Positions 11,014 to 23,351 of a DNA stretch of 64,000 nucleotides are shown here, one piece after another. The DNA lies in assembly GCA_037179335.1 (NCBI GenBank), contig JAKZHN010000010.1, forward strand, positions 255,870-319,869. The letters run 5' to 3'. Source of the DNA: Cyclaneusma minus. Its lineage: Eukaryota; Ascomycota; Leotiomycetes; Marthamycetales; Marthamycetaceae. Each line of letters begins with the position of its first letter. Position 1 is the first letter of the stretch. The notes under the pieces were generated by a model that was given only the letters and a program-made list of their open reading frames with translations, made no database searches and was not told the origin of the DNA. A program made the translations under genes and the position numbers.

Positions 11014-12510
11014 CACGAGGTAGAGTGCAGCTGAGATCGCGCGAATGACACGCTGGTTCTAATCCTGACTGTTTGGTTACCCAGGTACCTTCGACCAACT
11101 ATGGTCCATGGCCTTATGCGTGAGTGCTCCTGCAGTGGATATGGGATATGGAATTCGGAATCTTATGAAGGGCAGTGTCGGGAATGAGATCAAGATGCAA
11201 AAAGACCTTGGGTTTACACGATTACTAGAGACCCTGTTGTGCGTCTGAGTCTCGGGTTCCCGAAGTTGAACATAAGCTGCTCTAAAATTCACTGCCCTCA
11301 CTTTCCCCGGGTTCCCCAAGCAAGAAAGTATTCCCAGTTCCTAGGTACTCTCAAGGCTTGCTGTGTTGAGGTACCGAGGGAGGAACTTACGTTTTCGCAA
11401 GCGTAAATAGTGACTCAGCCTTTTGGACTCAGCCTTTTGGACTCAAACTTTTCATTGCAATCAAACCGGTGCGAATCACTGTCTTCTTCGGTATTTTGTT
11501 GATTGTTTACTTGTTGATAGCGCGTGGTTCTAAGTTTCAGCGCGTGATATTAGATCTCTATTGGCTAAGGGAATGAGTCACCCCCAAACTATATTTGAAA
11601 ATCCAACTTACGGATCGAGTCAAGACTTCCACCCTCTACCCCCCTGTATCTAGAACAGTCTCAAAATGGCTTTCAAACTCCGGTCATCGATTTCAAAAGC
11701 TTTTCTATTCAGAGGCTCGGCGTAGTCAAAGTTAGAATGGACCTGCCTGGTTCTAATTAAATGTCCATCAATCTAGTAAAGAGAACTGGATGAGAAGTAC
11801 AAAGATGGGGGCTTTTTCTCGTTAATCTAATAGTTCGAAAATGATTATTTATTTTCCTAGGATTTAGAAACTTATATGCGTTGAGTTTTTCAAGAATCGA
11901 CGGTCTGCATTAAACAGGCAGGCCGTTCTGGCCCAATTTATGCACTCCGAGTCTCCGAGCCGTTGACTGAACGACCGGTTCGATATATTCGAGCCCTACT
12001 GTAATTAAGTAAAAATATCGAGCAGTCAAGTGCTTATATCGAATGGAACAATAGTAGTATTTAACCCTTTGAAAATATAGCCTGACGTGTTGAGAAAAGC
12101 CGAGGAAAATATAAAGGATTTCGACGAAAATGGACCCTTCGCCCCCCAGAAGAATTGTGATTCGTTACCACTCTCATGGTAAAGCAGTTGGTGGGCTCTC
12201 CGGACACAACAACATGAAGCACCAGCCCATACATTATTACCGGCCGACTCCCTCGGAACACGTTCCACCGGGCTCCACCTGGGTATTTGCCGAGCTGTGT
12301 GTGAGGGGAAATAAACAAGGCGGGGCCGCGGGGGATTCCTAACCACGCTTGCAACTCTCACTTCAATCAAAGCTTGATGATTCACGAAGGCTAAAGGCTA
12401 GTAACTCCATCAAACTTTGCTTGTCGATTGCCGCCTTCAGCTTTTGTCTCGTCTTTGCTTCGCGGATTGGGAACTTTGTGGTGGTACTCTGAGACCGGCA
12501 CGATAACGAG
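11014..12510. other. Intergenic, AT-rich, short tandem repeat
   Basis: No gene recognised. A 14-bp unit GACTCAGCCTTTTG is repeated at 11412 and 11426 with a third partial copy at 11440. The stretch 11580-12070 is noticeably AT-rich compared with its surroundings. The last few hundred bases are the likely promoter of the hydrolase gene starting at 12511. Confidence 0.45.
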
Positions 12511-14287
12511 ATGGGAAATTCGGGGACAGCTGTTCCGAGTAAGGAGGAGATGTTGAGGATGAACCCAGAGTTTGAGAAGGTATTCAACTATTCGTCAGAG
12601 AAAGCTTTCAATTTTTGTCGTCGTGTCGATGATTTGTGATGATTTGTGGTGGTTGTTGAGGCTTCTCACTCTGCACCGAGTTTTTTTCGTCGTTCTTTTT
12701 TCTCTTTGCAAAGTCTTGTGTTCCAAAATTCCAGCACCCGCTACACAATGAACTTCACTTCTCATTTTTCTTCACTTGATCGTCATGTCATGTGGAACCC
12801 CCCCCCAATTACTGTCCAAGTTCTCGCTGTTACCATCAATATGGAAAGACGTTGATTCTGCGTAGTCCTCAGTTCGGCTACACTTGATTGCACAGGGCTG
12901 TATCGCTGCTTGACACAGCCTCACTTTCAATTTCTACGAATGACAATATACTCTTCTTGAGATACTCTTGCTTCCCATTACTTACGAAGTTTCTAACCAA
13001 AACATCGATGTCCTAGCTTTTCACCGACCTTGCCATCCCCCGCAGCCTTGTAACACCCACCACCACGATCCATGATCTTAAAAAATCCCTGAAAGGTCCA
13101 CCGCCGAGTGGGAAATACCCTGGCGTGACGGAAGAGGATCGGAAGGTACCGACTAGAGGTGGTGAGATCACTGTGAGGCTGTATATGCCTGACAGTGTTG
13201 CCGAGAAGGATAGGGAGAAGGAAGACAAGAAAGATCTCGGTCCGCTGTTTGTGCACTATCATGGTGGAGGATATTGTTTGGGAAATCTGCAATCTGAAGA
13301 AGGGACGTGCAGGAAGTTTGTGGAAAGATTTGGCGGCTGTGTTGTTAGTGTTGATTATCGGTGAGTTTCGACTTTCATTTCGATGCACAGAAGGGGTTGG
13401 ATGGCAGAAATGAGGGCAGATGTCTGGTCGGCTGGAAGGAAACTTGGTGTGGCAAAGGAGAGATTCTCGATACAGAACATACGTTGAGGTTGAAGAGTGA
13501 CCCGTAATCTTGCTGACAAAGGAGTTCAGATTGGCCCCTGAGCACCCGTTTCCCACTCCTGTGAGTGATGCCTACGAGGCTTTGAAATGGGTTCGTACTT
13601 TTCTTTTTTGCGCCCGTCCAAAATAGCATCCACAGTACCGATACTGACAGATTTACACTTCAGGTGTCGAAGAATATCTCTTCACTGCCAGCTAACCCGT
13701 CCAAAGGCTTCCTCATAGGCGGAGTGTATGTTCCTTTTCCCCTGTCTTCGCCTACAACTTCCCACATACTAATCATACACAGCTCCGCTGGCGGCACCAT
13801 GTCCATAACGCTCTCTCATCTCTACCGCGACGACGACCTACAACCCCCGCTCACTGGCGGCTGGTACAGCATCCCCTCCTTCGTGCAGACGCCATCTGCA
13901 GCGCCCAGCCAGTACCGCTCTTTCCTCACCTCCTGGGAAGAAAACAAAAACTCCCCTATCATAGACGCGGCGGTACTCACTCTCCTGCGACAATCCCACA
14001 ACCCAGACACATACTCACCTTTGTGCTCGCCGCTGCTTTTCCCGAGCCACAGGAATTTGCCGAAGGCGTATGTGCAAGTCTGCGGACTCGATCCGTTGCG
14101 AGATTTTGGATTGCTGTATGAGAAGGTGCTGAGGGAGCAAGAGGGGACGCCGACGAGGTTGGATGTTTTTAATGGGTTGCCGCATTGCTTTTGGTCGTTT
14201 GGCTGGCTGAAGGGGAGTCAGTGTGAGAGAGACTGGTGGGAGAAGACGGTGAAGGGATGGGAGTGGTTGTTGGAGGGTGCCAAGTGA
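12511..14287 (+). CDS. Alpha/beta-hydrolase, HSL type, five exons
   Basis: Exons 12511-12579, 13017-13360, 13530-13590, 13664-13725 and 13783-14287 join in frame to a 346-residue protein. The oxyanion-hole motif HGGG is at about residue 105, the nucleophile motif GVSAG has Ser180, and LAPEHPFP follows the second intron. The C-terminal part supplies a plausible acid (GLDPLRD) and histidine (NGLPHCFW). These define the hormone-sensitive-lipase/carboxylesterase group, which hydrolyses short-chain esters or lactones. The exact substrate is unknown. The first intron (437 nt) is unusually long for this genome, and the exon 1 join (MNPEFEK to LFTDLAIP) is supported by the family pattern rather than by signals alone. 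No signal peptide, so probably cytosolic. Confidence 0.82.
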
Positions 14288-14865
14288 ACAAGTGAAGAAG
14301 TCGGAAGGCAGAGGTTGCTTTGATGGCCGATAGATGCCCCTAGTCGCAGGCTGGAACTACGATAGTATCTTGACCCAGATGGACTTTAGATAGTTTGAAT
14401 CCGACATGTTTTATGATCGAGTGTATGGCACCAAGCCGGTAAGAAAATACCACCTGCTGATAATGTCCAAAAAATGCACCTTGTCTTACTTTGAGAATGC
14501 CCGGGTAGACACTTGAGTAAGACTGTAAGAGCTGGTTTTGTTTGGAAGGGGTTCTTAGATCGGGATCAGGATCTTTGGTATTTCTACTATCGCACGAGGT
14601 GTGATATGCAGTTGTCCAAGCGTGGTTAAAAATGGAGAGGTGGAGCGGGGCAAGCCGGCGCCTTACGAGAATGGCGCGCTGTGAGTGGCCGACTCGACGT
14701 GCACTCTTTCAGCCGGACCACTGCTGCTGAACCTCGTGCCTCCAGTCTCCCTCGACGCAGACACTGAACCAACACCCGACAACCTGCCCCCCCCGAGTGA
14801 CCGGTGCAGAGCCAGCATCACATCGACGAAGATCTGGCACGCTACCGGCTCAGCCCACGTCGACC
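14288..14865. other. Intergenic between hydrolase and CDC4-type gene
   Basis: Holds the hydrolase 3' end and the promoter and leader of the next gene. An upstream in-frame ATG at 14797 would extend the next protein by 23 residues. No other feature seen. Confidence 0.45.
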
Positions 14866-17800
14866 ATGGATCCTCCGCCGCGTCGACAAACTCGCCTCTC
14901 GAAAACCGGCCCCTTTGACCTGCAGGAGCCTGAGAGTACCTCGCCGCCAGCTTCGCCAATCCACGACCCTTCGAGTCCACCCACTTCCTTCAGAACCGCC
15001 CAGACATCTCTCCACTCCGCCGAACCCTCGCAGTCATCCCAGGACCTTCTGGCTCCGATGGACTGGCGTCAAGAGAACCAACGCGCCTCGCGAAAAGCCT
15101 CTCGTGTCCAGATTGAACTTGCCGAGTGCATCGAGACGAAAACCGTCACCACCACCACCCTCACCAAGCGCTCATATCCGCCCATCCTTTTGCGCGAGCC
15201 GCCCAAGTCTCTGGACGACTTCAGTGCGAGGGACTACCCGCTCGCCAACAAGCCAACCCCAGCCGGAATCTCCGATTTCTCGTACGAGGTTGACGGCAGA
15301 ATCATAACTTTTCGTGAAGACGGCATGGATAAGGTACGACGCTTGCTCCCTCTGCATGGCTCTTTCAAGCCAATCCATTATTAACTTTCTTTCTCACTCT
15401 AGGCCGACCAGATGGACGCGTCACGTCCACCCAGACGTTCACAGCGGTCGATCAGCAGTGCCGAGCCCTCTAATCGATCCTCGGACATCTTCAACCCCAA
15501 GAACCCTGAACTGCGCGACGCGCAACGTCACCTTCAGAACCCGTTTTCCAGGGCCGCCTCAATGAGCATGATGGCTTCCAAATCCGCAGCTGGTTCCACC
15601 AAAGCCTCACAGAGGCTCAGGGAACGCGGAGAGCGCAGTGTCTCGGCAAGGGAGCCGGGTACAAAACCTGATGCACGAAAGAAATCCGGTCTATTGCGAC
15701 GACAAAAGGGTGTTCACGCAGCTCTGCCCGCTACTCCGGATACCTCAGAACTGGAGCCCTCGGTCTTTGGCCGTGATACATCGTCTACGTCCGCCTTCAG
15801 ACACGAGCAAGCATTCGAATCCGGTCTTCGCCACAGCGAGGCCGTTGAGGATGCACCCAGTCCATCTGAGCGAGGCCACAGTTTATTTCCCAGTGCTGTG
15901 GCTACACCTCCGATTGCCGAACACGATCTTGAGCCTGTAGAGGGATCACTGGAAACGAGGCGCACTCCACCGCACCTTCCGTTCTTGAATACGGCAGTTG
16001 CCTCTGATGCTAGCCTCCCAAGTCCGAGCTTATCGCCGACTATCGCAGCAGCTCAAGCATTTCCTCTTGCATTCCCTGGCGATGCTGAAGACACAGATGC
16101 TGATAGTCAAAAAGGTAACCACTCGATGCTTCTGGACTTGATTCGAGGACAATCACCCGACACCACAGGCCCCACCATGGACGTCTCAGACATGATCGAG
16201 AAGTTCGATGCTCTGGACAACAAGATGAAGACCTTCATGATGTATCAGTTCCTTCGACGATGCAACCGGAAAACCATCAACGTACTCGCCGATTGTATCA
16301 ACCCAGCCTTGAAGGTCGACTTCTTGGCGCAGCTTCCAGCCGAGCTGGGTCTACACATCTTGAGTTTCCTCGACTTCAAGGACTTCTGCCGTGCTGCCCA
16401 GGTGTCCAAGAAGTGGAGGAACCTTGTGAACACGAATGAGACTGGGTGGAAGGAGTTGTTTGATCGCGATGGATATGTGCTTCATCCTGGTGAACTTCAG
16501 AAGGCTATCACCCAAGGCTGGGGCTGGCAAGATCCTTGTGGTCCTGATGCCGCTGAGAAAGACCTGAGTGAGCGATCAGCAAGTCCAGAGGTGGAGATCA
16601 TAGATGCCTCGAAGCCCCACAAGCGTCGAGGATCTTACGAAGAGCTGCCTGTACCTAAGACCCGGAACCTCCTCAAACGGAAGAGGATCAACCAAATTCA
16701 CGATCAGAGCAAACGCAGAGCTTCAGCACAAGAGACTCCCGAGACTCCACCGCGTACGACCGGCCTCGCAAAGTACAGACGGGTCACGGATATGTACAAG
16801 GATGCTGGGCCTATGTCTGCAGCCAATGCTGCAGCTATCGCTGTCCCTGCTCCCAAAGTTGGCCTTTCAAGTCTCCGCTGTCTACATCTTTTCAAGTCCC
16901 TCTACAGACGCCACTACATGTTCAAGAAGGCCTGGTTCAGTGACATTGCACCCCATCACATGGCCTTTCCCGCTCACCCAACGAATGTCATAACGTGCCT
17001 TCAGTTTGATGATGACAAGATCATCACAGGAAGTGATGACTGCTTTATCAACGTCTATGATACCAAGACGGGTGCCTTGAGGAAGAAGCTAGAGGGACAT
17101 GAAGGCGGAGTCTGGGCTTTGCAGTATGAAGGAAACGTGCTTGTTTCTGGCTCTACTGATCGGACTGTTCGGGTTTGGGATATCGAGAAGGGAGTCTGCA
17201 CGCAAGTATTCTATGGTCACACTTCAACTGTGCGCTGCCTACAGATCTTGATGCCTTCTGAGGCAGGTAAGACGCATGATGGAAGGCGAATTATGCAACC
17301 CGAGAAGCCACTTATTATCACCGGATCTCGCGACTCGCAACTGAAAGTCTGGACATTGCCTGAGCCGGGATCGAAGCGTTACTTGCAGACTGGTCCTCCA
17401 CTCAACGACCATGACTGCCCCTATTTTGTTCGTACGCTGCATGGACACCAGCATTCCGTAAGAGCTATTGCAGCACATCAGGACACTCTCGTCAGCGGCA
17501 GCTATGATTTCACAGTCCGGGTCTGGAAGATTTCCACCGGCGAAATGCTTCAACGTCTCCAGGGCCACACGATGAAAGTCTACAGCGTCGTCTTAGACCA
17601 CAAGCGCAACCGCTGCATTTCTGGTTCCATGGACAACTTCATTAAGGTCTGGGATTTGACCACTGGTGCCTGTCTCTACACCCTCGAAGGCCACAGTTCT
17701 CTTGTTGGGCTTTTGGATTTACGTGCCGAAAGACTGGTCTCTGCAGCTGCGGATGGGACTCTCAGGATCTGGGACCCAGAGCAAGGAACGTGTAAGAGCA

Positions 17801-18175
17801 CCTTGTCAGCACACGCGGGCGCCATCACCTGTTTCCAGCACGACGCAACCAAAGTCATCAGTGGTAGTGATCGAACGCTCAAGCTGTGGGACATCAAGAC
17901 CGGCGATTGCAAGACAGATCTTCTTACGGATTTGAGCGGTGTTTGGCAGGTGAAGTTTGATGAGAGGAGGGTTGTGGCGGCGGTGCAAAGGGGCGCTTTG
18001 ACTTTTATCGAGGTGAGCTATAGTCCCAACATTTGGGTCAAGAAACTGGTTGAGCTAACTGTATACGCAGGTCCTTGACTTTGGTGCATCCAGAGATGGA
18101 GTCGCTCCCGAGGACCGCGGTCATCGTGTTCTTCTGGAAAGTGAAGAGAGCGTTCGGGTCGAGGAAGAAGACTAG
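14866..18175 (+). CDS. CDC4: F-box/WD40 protein, CDC4/FBXW7 type
   Basis: Exons 14866-15333, 15403-18012 and 18071-18175 give 1060 residues. The first intron starts GTACGA and ends CTCTAG; the last starts GTGAGC and ends CGCAG. Ignoring the last would truncate the protein at 18078. The order is that of Cdc4: a long disordered N-terminus, a dimerisation-like helix region with FLRRCNRKT, an F-box at about residues 461-505 (QLPAELGLHILSFLDF), a basic linker (KRKRINQIHDQSKRR), then about seven WD40 repeats from about residue 682 (SGSTDRTVRVWDIEKG and similar). Cdc4 proteins are the substrate receptor of the SCF ubiquitin ligase and bind phosphodegrons through the WD40 propeller in the nucleus. 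I chose the start at 14866 for its context (gtcgaccATGg). Confidence 0.9.
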
Positions 18176-19478
18176 TGGTGGACCACGCCCCTCAGTACCA
18201 AACCCGGCCTCGCACATATTTCCACCACGGTCTACGACTCTGTCACTGTACAATTTAACCAGTCCTTTTTGCAACCCTCTATGGTCATGGAGTCTCGGAA
18301 GAGAACCTCATTGGCGTTCATCAACATGCATAGCGAAGGCGAGATTATTCAAAATTCATGGGACTTCGCGATTATTTTCTAGCGTCGGCATTACTCGGTT
18401 CCCAACAGCTCAACAAACTGTATGCCGCAGCAATTCCTCTAGAGAGAAAAAGAGGTGCGACTAGTCATCCATCATCGATCATTTTTTGGGGGTGCCCAGG
18501 GAGTATCTTCGGGATGGTGGGAAAAGAGATGGGGGTCATGGGTCTTCATCCTTGAGGGGAGCTCTCTGTTACAAACAACTTTGCTTTTGCACGCGCTTAC
18601 TACATCTTTGACCTCTGGTGTCAACTGTCTCTCTAGTGTCTCAGGCACTACGATACATTCATGTGAATGGTGTTTTGATATCCTTGGGATGTGTCGGATC
18701 AAAGAACCCCAAGGGAGTTTGCATCGTTGCTTTATTTTTCGGGACTCGGCCTATTCATCAGCGAGGGAAAGGGATGGATGCATTCAAAAGGAGGCGCATC
18801 ATTGCTACATGCTTGCAGCTTTTGTTGGCAAGGTTACCTCATTTGTGTTTTTATGTTTTTTTGTTCATGTGATATCCATCGGTAGAAAGCCGGCTAGGGT
18901 TGGGATTCAAATTCACAGCGGGCTTAATTGCGTCTTGATTTGAATTTGGGACTGTGAAAACTTGATTTGTGAATGTGCCTCTGGTGTGTGCCACGCGTAA
19001 AACCCCAAACGCCCTGTTACAGCCCTGACTTGGGTGTAGGGCCCATGGGAAGTGGGAAGCTCGAGCAGTGGAGAATAACCGTAGCGACTTCAAAGTACTC
19101 GATCAAATTTAAGACTGCTATCCTACTCGTATCAATGGGCCATGGGGCGACAGTTTCATTTCTCTACTCGAAAAGTCAAAGGTGAAGGTGAACTGCAGTC
19201 TGGCAGACAGGAGTGACGAGTCAGTTATCAGAGTAGAATTTCAGATTTCTAACTAAGAAATCCCCGAAGTAAGGCATCTGCAGACTGCCACTTGATGGAT
19301 ACTGCCCATAGTACCCTCGCGAAAGAACACAACAACTTCGTCGCAAGAAATTGTGAGACTGATCTTTTCGTATCGGCGATCCGCATAGCCTTCCCATGAA
19401 GCCAATACACCCTTATCAGAGCGCGTCTTGGCCAAGTCCAGAGTGGAATTTCTAAGAAATTCCCGCAGTATCTGTGAC
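18176..19478. other. Intergenic between convergent genes
   Basis: Lies between the CDC4-type gene and the 3' end of the membrane-protein gene. ORFs here are short and unsupported. No RNA gene or repeat that I can defend. Confidence 0.45.
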
Positions 19479-21018
19479 TCAGACCATGCCGGCCACCAAA
19501 CGGGAAGAAGAACCTCCGGTGGCAGCGGGCGCAGATTCGTCAGACTGAGTAGTCTCGGTCTGCACCCTGATGACCAGCCTTTCAGTGCCACTTCCACTTC
19601 CGCTTCCGCTTCCACTTCCACCGCCCTCAGCCAAGTCATTCTCCGACCTACCAGCCGTGGGATGCAGAAGGTTCATCTCGAACGATTCGTATCCCTCGAG
19701 GGTCTCGACGGGAACATTTCGCTTGGGCCCCATCCTTCCAAACAACGAACAGAAGCCAGACCACTTTCCCACAAACCAATCTCCAAAGGCAAAGCGCTTT
19801 CGCTCGGGAGTCTCGGCCCAGATGCTCACCAGATAGGTATCTCCGCCTCTTCTTTCACGGCCCAATCCACTGAAAGATGGTAGGCGGTCAAATGGCTGAA
19901 CCGGCTCTGGGAACAGTGGTGACAGTAACTCTTTCAGGTCCACATGGGGGTGGGCGGCGAGGATGGCGGCGATGATGAGGGGGAGTTTGAGTGAGATACC
20001 GGAAGAGATGAGAAGGAGGGGGAGGCCGGACGTGAAATCGCTGAAGTCGTAGCGGAAGATGATCTCGACACGCCATCCAGCGCCGGCACAAGCCCTGTAA
20101 AATGGTCAATAAATCTTGCTACGGCTGTAATCTACAGTATCGTGAAAAGACTTTTTGGGAAAGGGAGATTTGGTGACGGGGAAGTAAACTTGGAACGAAA
20201 GTGGGAAGGCGATTTGAGAAAATAGGGGGACTTGAAAGACTTACAAGAATCCGAGAACAAACAAAAAGTACAGGCCGCAAACTTTCCACCAAGACGCAAT
20301 CCACTTTCTACAGGCGTTGACCAAGGCTACGACGAAGATCAGGAAGTTGACAGCTAGGTCTGCACTGCCAACGAGGAGAAAGGCGAGGTTTGGGCTGATA
20401 GGGGTGATCAAACAGGCCGAATAGGGACTGGGGGAGTTCCAACGTGCCGAGAAGGGAACACAGCCAATAGTGAGAAAGACAGCTTCGGCGAGGCCAAGCA
20501 GAACTGCCAGGATTGCGAGAACGTAGGAGATGCGTCGAAGAAGACGACCACAGCCGAAGTACTGCTGGAATTGAGCGATAACGGAGAGCTGGACGAGAAC
20601 GTTCGCGAGGATCCAACAGTATCGAATGGGAACAAGAAGCTTGAAGGGGCGTTAGAACTTGGCCGTGAATCAAGAGTGAGCAGGGGGCGGCAAAACTTAC
20701 TGTCATGAGAGTCGAAATGCGGTCCGGGGTAAGCTCCATGGCTTGGTCGAGATGCTGGCCAACGACACCTAGATGAGCAATACATAAGGCCAAAACGAAG
20801 ACGGCAGTGCTCATGACTCCCGCAACAGGTACGAAATAGTCGTTAAGACGCCAGTCGCTGTAGTTGGCGTACAGGTGGGTGCCGATGGCAAGCAGCTCGA
20901 AGGACTCGAGAACGGAGAGGACCACAACAACGGCGAGGGTTGAAGGAGGAGTGTAGGAAGTGATGGAGAGTGAACGAATTGCTGGGACTGCAGCTGCAAG
21001 CTGCTGAATATTCTCCAT
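19479..21018 (-). CDS. Polytopic integral membrane protein of unknown function
   Basis: Three exons (21018-20701, 20639-20245, 20094-19479) join to 442 residues; both donors are GTAAGT. The first exon has two hydrophobic segments (STLAVVVVLSVLESFELLAI, AGVMSTAVFVLALCIAHLGV). The second has about four more (ILANVLVQLSVIAQF, ISYVLAILAVLLGLAEAVFL, LAFLLVGSADLAVNFLIFVV and WKVCGLYFLFVLGFLAC). The third has one (GLPLLLISSGISLKLPLIIA) and then a soluble tail. About seven passes would fit a receptor-like or transporter-like topology, but I recognise no family signature. The tail contains a (GS) run from a hexanucleotide-like repeat and is Ser/Thr-rich, so it may be regulated by phosphorylation. No cluster context suggests a substrate. 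Confidence 0.8.
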
Positions 21019-21150
21019 CTTTGAGGTTCGGAGGTGAGGATTTGTGATGTGAAGGTCGAGATCAGTCTCTTGCGCAGGGGGTGAAGTTCGAGGATGGTGT
21101 TTTGCGTAGGGGGAGTAGCAGGAGGGGAGAGAGTGGTGAATATCGCTCAG

Positions 21151-22449
21151 TCAACGGAGCCGTCCGAATGGAAGAATTCTTCTGCAAGCGTTTTGGTGGC
21201 CATCGAACCTAAGCAATAACGGCTTCCATCCTTCCTTGTCCCCAGCTTCTATCCTTTGCTTCTCCATGGTAGCCATCAAACAACTGTCATTACCCCCTTT
21301 CATCAAGGAATACCCAACAAAAGTATCGGCAGCGGGACAAACCTCTCCCCTACTATTTCTCATACAAGGAAAACACTCCACCACGCCCGGCGACGTTCCC
21401 CCGGTCTTGGACATAGATGTCCCCTCAAGTTCAGGGTTCCATCGAAATAGACAGTCTTGGAGTATCTGAGCATCTCCAGACTCATCTTCAACATTCAGAC
21501 TCGTCCAGTCTCGACAGCCGAAACAGCTCCTCCATACTGGCGACAGTCAAGAAGCTGAAGTTGGATGCTGCGATCATGACGTCCGGGATACTGTTGCCCA
21601 CGTGGAAGTTCCAGAAACTATCATATGAAGCTCATACATACTGACGGCGAAGTTCTCCGCAATATACAGCCTTCTCTGAAGATGACTTCCAACTCTTCTG
21701 GCGTTGAGCTTCAGCAACAATCGTGCCATGGAGTCGATCCTCTATATGTCAATGCCCTGGCCCCAGGTAAATTATAGGGATAAGAAGCAGCAGGGGTATT
21801 TCTGGGGTGGGTGTCAAATTCCTTTCTTCATGGACAGTTGTGAAGTTTCTTGCTTACCATTGAATAGCACACCCTCCGGGGACTTCCCCAGACGTCTGGA
21901 TTTCCTGTCCCGTATCTTCTTGCTTCCTCTTCAGCTTCTTCATGGTCTCTTCGCAGCACTTGAAACAGTAATCAAAGGCCATCTCCGCCGTATGGTGCTT
22001 TGTCCCATGCACGAAGGTTTTTTTGGATTGGAAGGTTCCGGACTCCAGATTGATATCGTTGTGGTAAACCAGACCCCTGCTCGCCCTCTTTCGATAAGGT
22101 ATCGATTTGAGACTTTAAGACAAGCAGGAGGAGCCACGTCTCTACGCCGCTGCCAAGAATCCCCTCTCCTCTGGTCTTCGGCCTCGAAACCTCTACGTTC
22201 ACGCAGAACCCTGCGATCTCCGTTCTGTGGTGCCATTATGACGGGAAGAGCCTTGCTCTGCTTGAGAAGCCGACGGGTGCTGGGATTCCCGATCCTCCGT
22301 CTCGAGAGGCCTATTTTTCTGGAGGGCTTCGAACTTCTCTTGGTGGTGGTTGGTGAAGAAGCGTGATTGTCGCTCTGGGGATGGAAGGCCAGGAGTGTTC
22401 TTGAAAGATACGCGTGGAGGTATGTTGCCGATGTTTACAGGATGCGGCC
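21151..22449 (-). CDS. Unrecognised multi-exon protein with Cys pairs (5' end unresolved)
   Basis: This gene is visible only after splicing. Exons run from about 22449 to 22203, then 22112-21858, 21708-21638 and 21536-21151. Introns begin GTGAAC, GTAAGC and GTATGA, and the frame is kept through all joins. The product includes a basic region (SIPYRKRASRG), a Cys-rich block (AFDYCFKCCEETMKKLKRKQ), a second block (WRSCFGCRDW) and an acidic-aromatic C-terminal domain (DCLFRWNPELEG, CFPCMRN). The clustered Cys suggest metal binding, but no known finger pattern fits. The start is not found: a stop lies at 22451-22453, and an open frame at 22495-23109 on the same strand could supply the first exon. 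A divergent promoter would be shared with the SET gene. Confidence 0.6.
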
Positions 22450-23351
22450 CTCAAGGTGGGGGTGGACTCGCCGGTGTCCAGATCATTCAAAGCTTCAGCT
22501 GGAGGTTGAAAAAAGTTTTGGGACCTCGATGGAGATGAAGTTGGTTGAAGATAGGGGTCGAGGGGTGAGGCTATGTTTGCTGGGAGCAGGCAGCAGCGTT
22601 GGGGGACGTCCTTCAGATATCCGGGCCTGCAATCTTCGACGGCAAGGTGTACAAAATCCAATCTGGATATGGAAAAAGAGAGGACGGAGCTGGGTGATGC
22701 GTGGCTCAGAGGTTGAAGAAGAGCTCAAGGTTGGACTTGACGCATCCGAACTATGCAAAGCTTCAGCGACATGCTTTATGAAATTTGTGGACCTACGAGA
22801 AGGCAAGACGGCGTTGGGGTTGCGTGGAAAGAGGTCAAAGGAAGGGTTGATATTCGATCCCACAAGTACACAGATAGCAAAGCTGTGGCAGCCAGACGGA
22901 CAGAAGTGAAGGAGACGGGATGAAATCTTAGCGGACTCATCTTCGCAGCCGAATTGTTCTGTCAACGACCCCCGTATAAACCGCACACGCTCCCTCTCCG
23001 GGTTTCCTGCGCCCAACACACTATCGTACGCACAAGGTACGGCTTCAAGTTCTCGCCCAACATTCGCCTTGTATACGACCTTCACCCTACCACCCGCTAC
23101 TTCTTTCAAAGACTCCCAGGTACTCAGAACCTTTTGTCTTGCTAAGGTTACGAGGGCACTTCGTCGCCCATCTTCACCGAAAGTTCACGCAGCGTCAAGC
23201 CACTTCTTCATCTTGTGTCCCTACGCCTGCCAATATGGACGCTCTTCCGCAACATTCGCACAATCCCCAGAGCAGATGGGGACAAGTGGGACCTGCCCCC
23301 ATCAGCGGCGCCCTGTGAGCCACCCCGAACGCCCACCCCAACCTCAGCAAC
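22450..23351. other. Probable 5' part of the minus-strand gene and shared promoter
   Basis: A 204-codon minus frame (22495-23109) without an ATG of its own could be an upstream exon of the gene ending at 21151. The rest is the likely promoter and leader of the SET gene. An ATG at 23234 opens a short plus-strand frame that stops at 23315, so I do not use it. Confidence 0.4.

Noticed and set aside
22367..22909. 180-codon plus-strand ORF and neighbouring 21704-22366
   Set aside because: They overlap the spliced minus-strand gene or its probable first exon; no motif, and the minus-strand exons have good splice signals.
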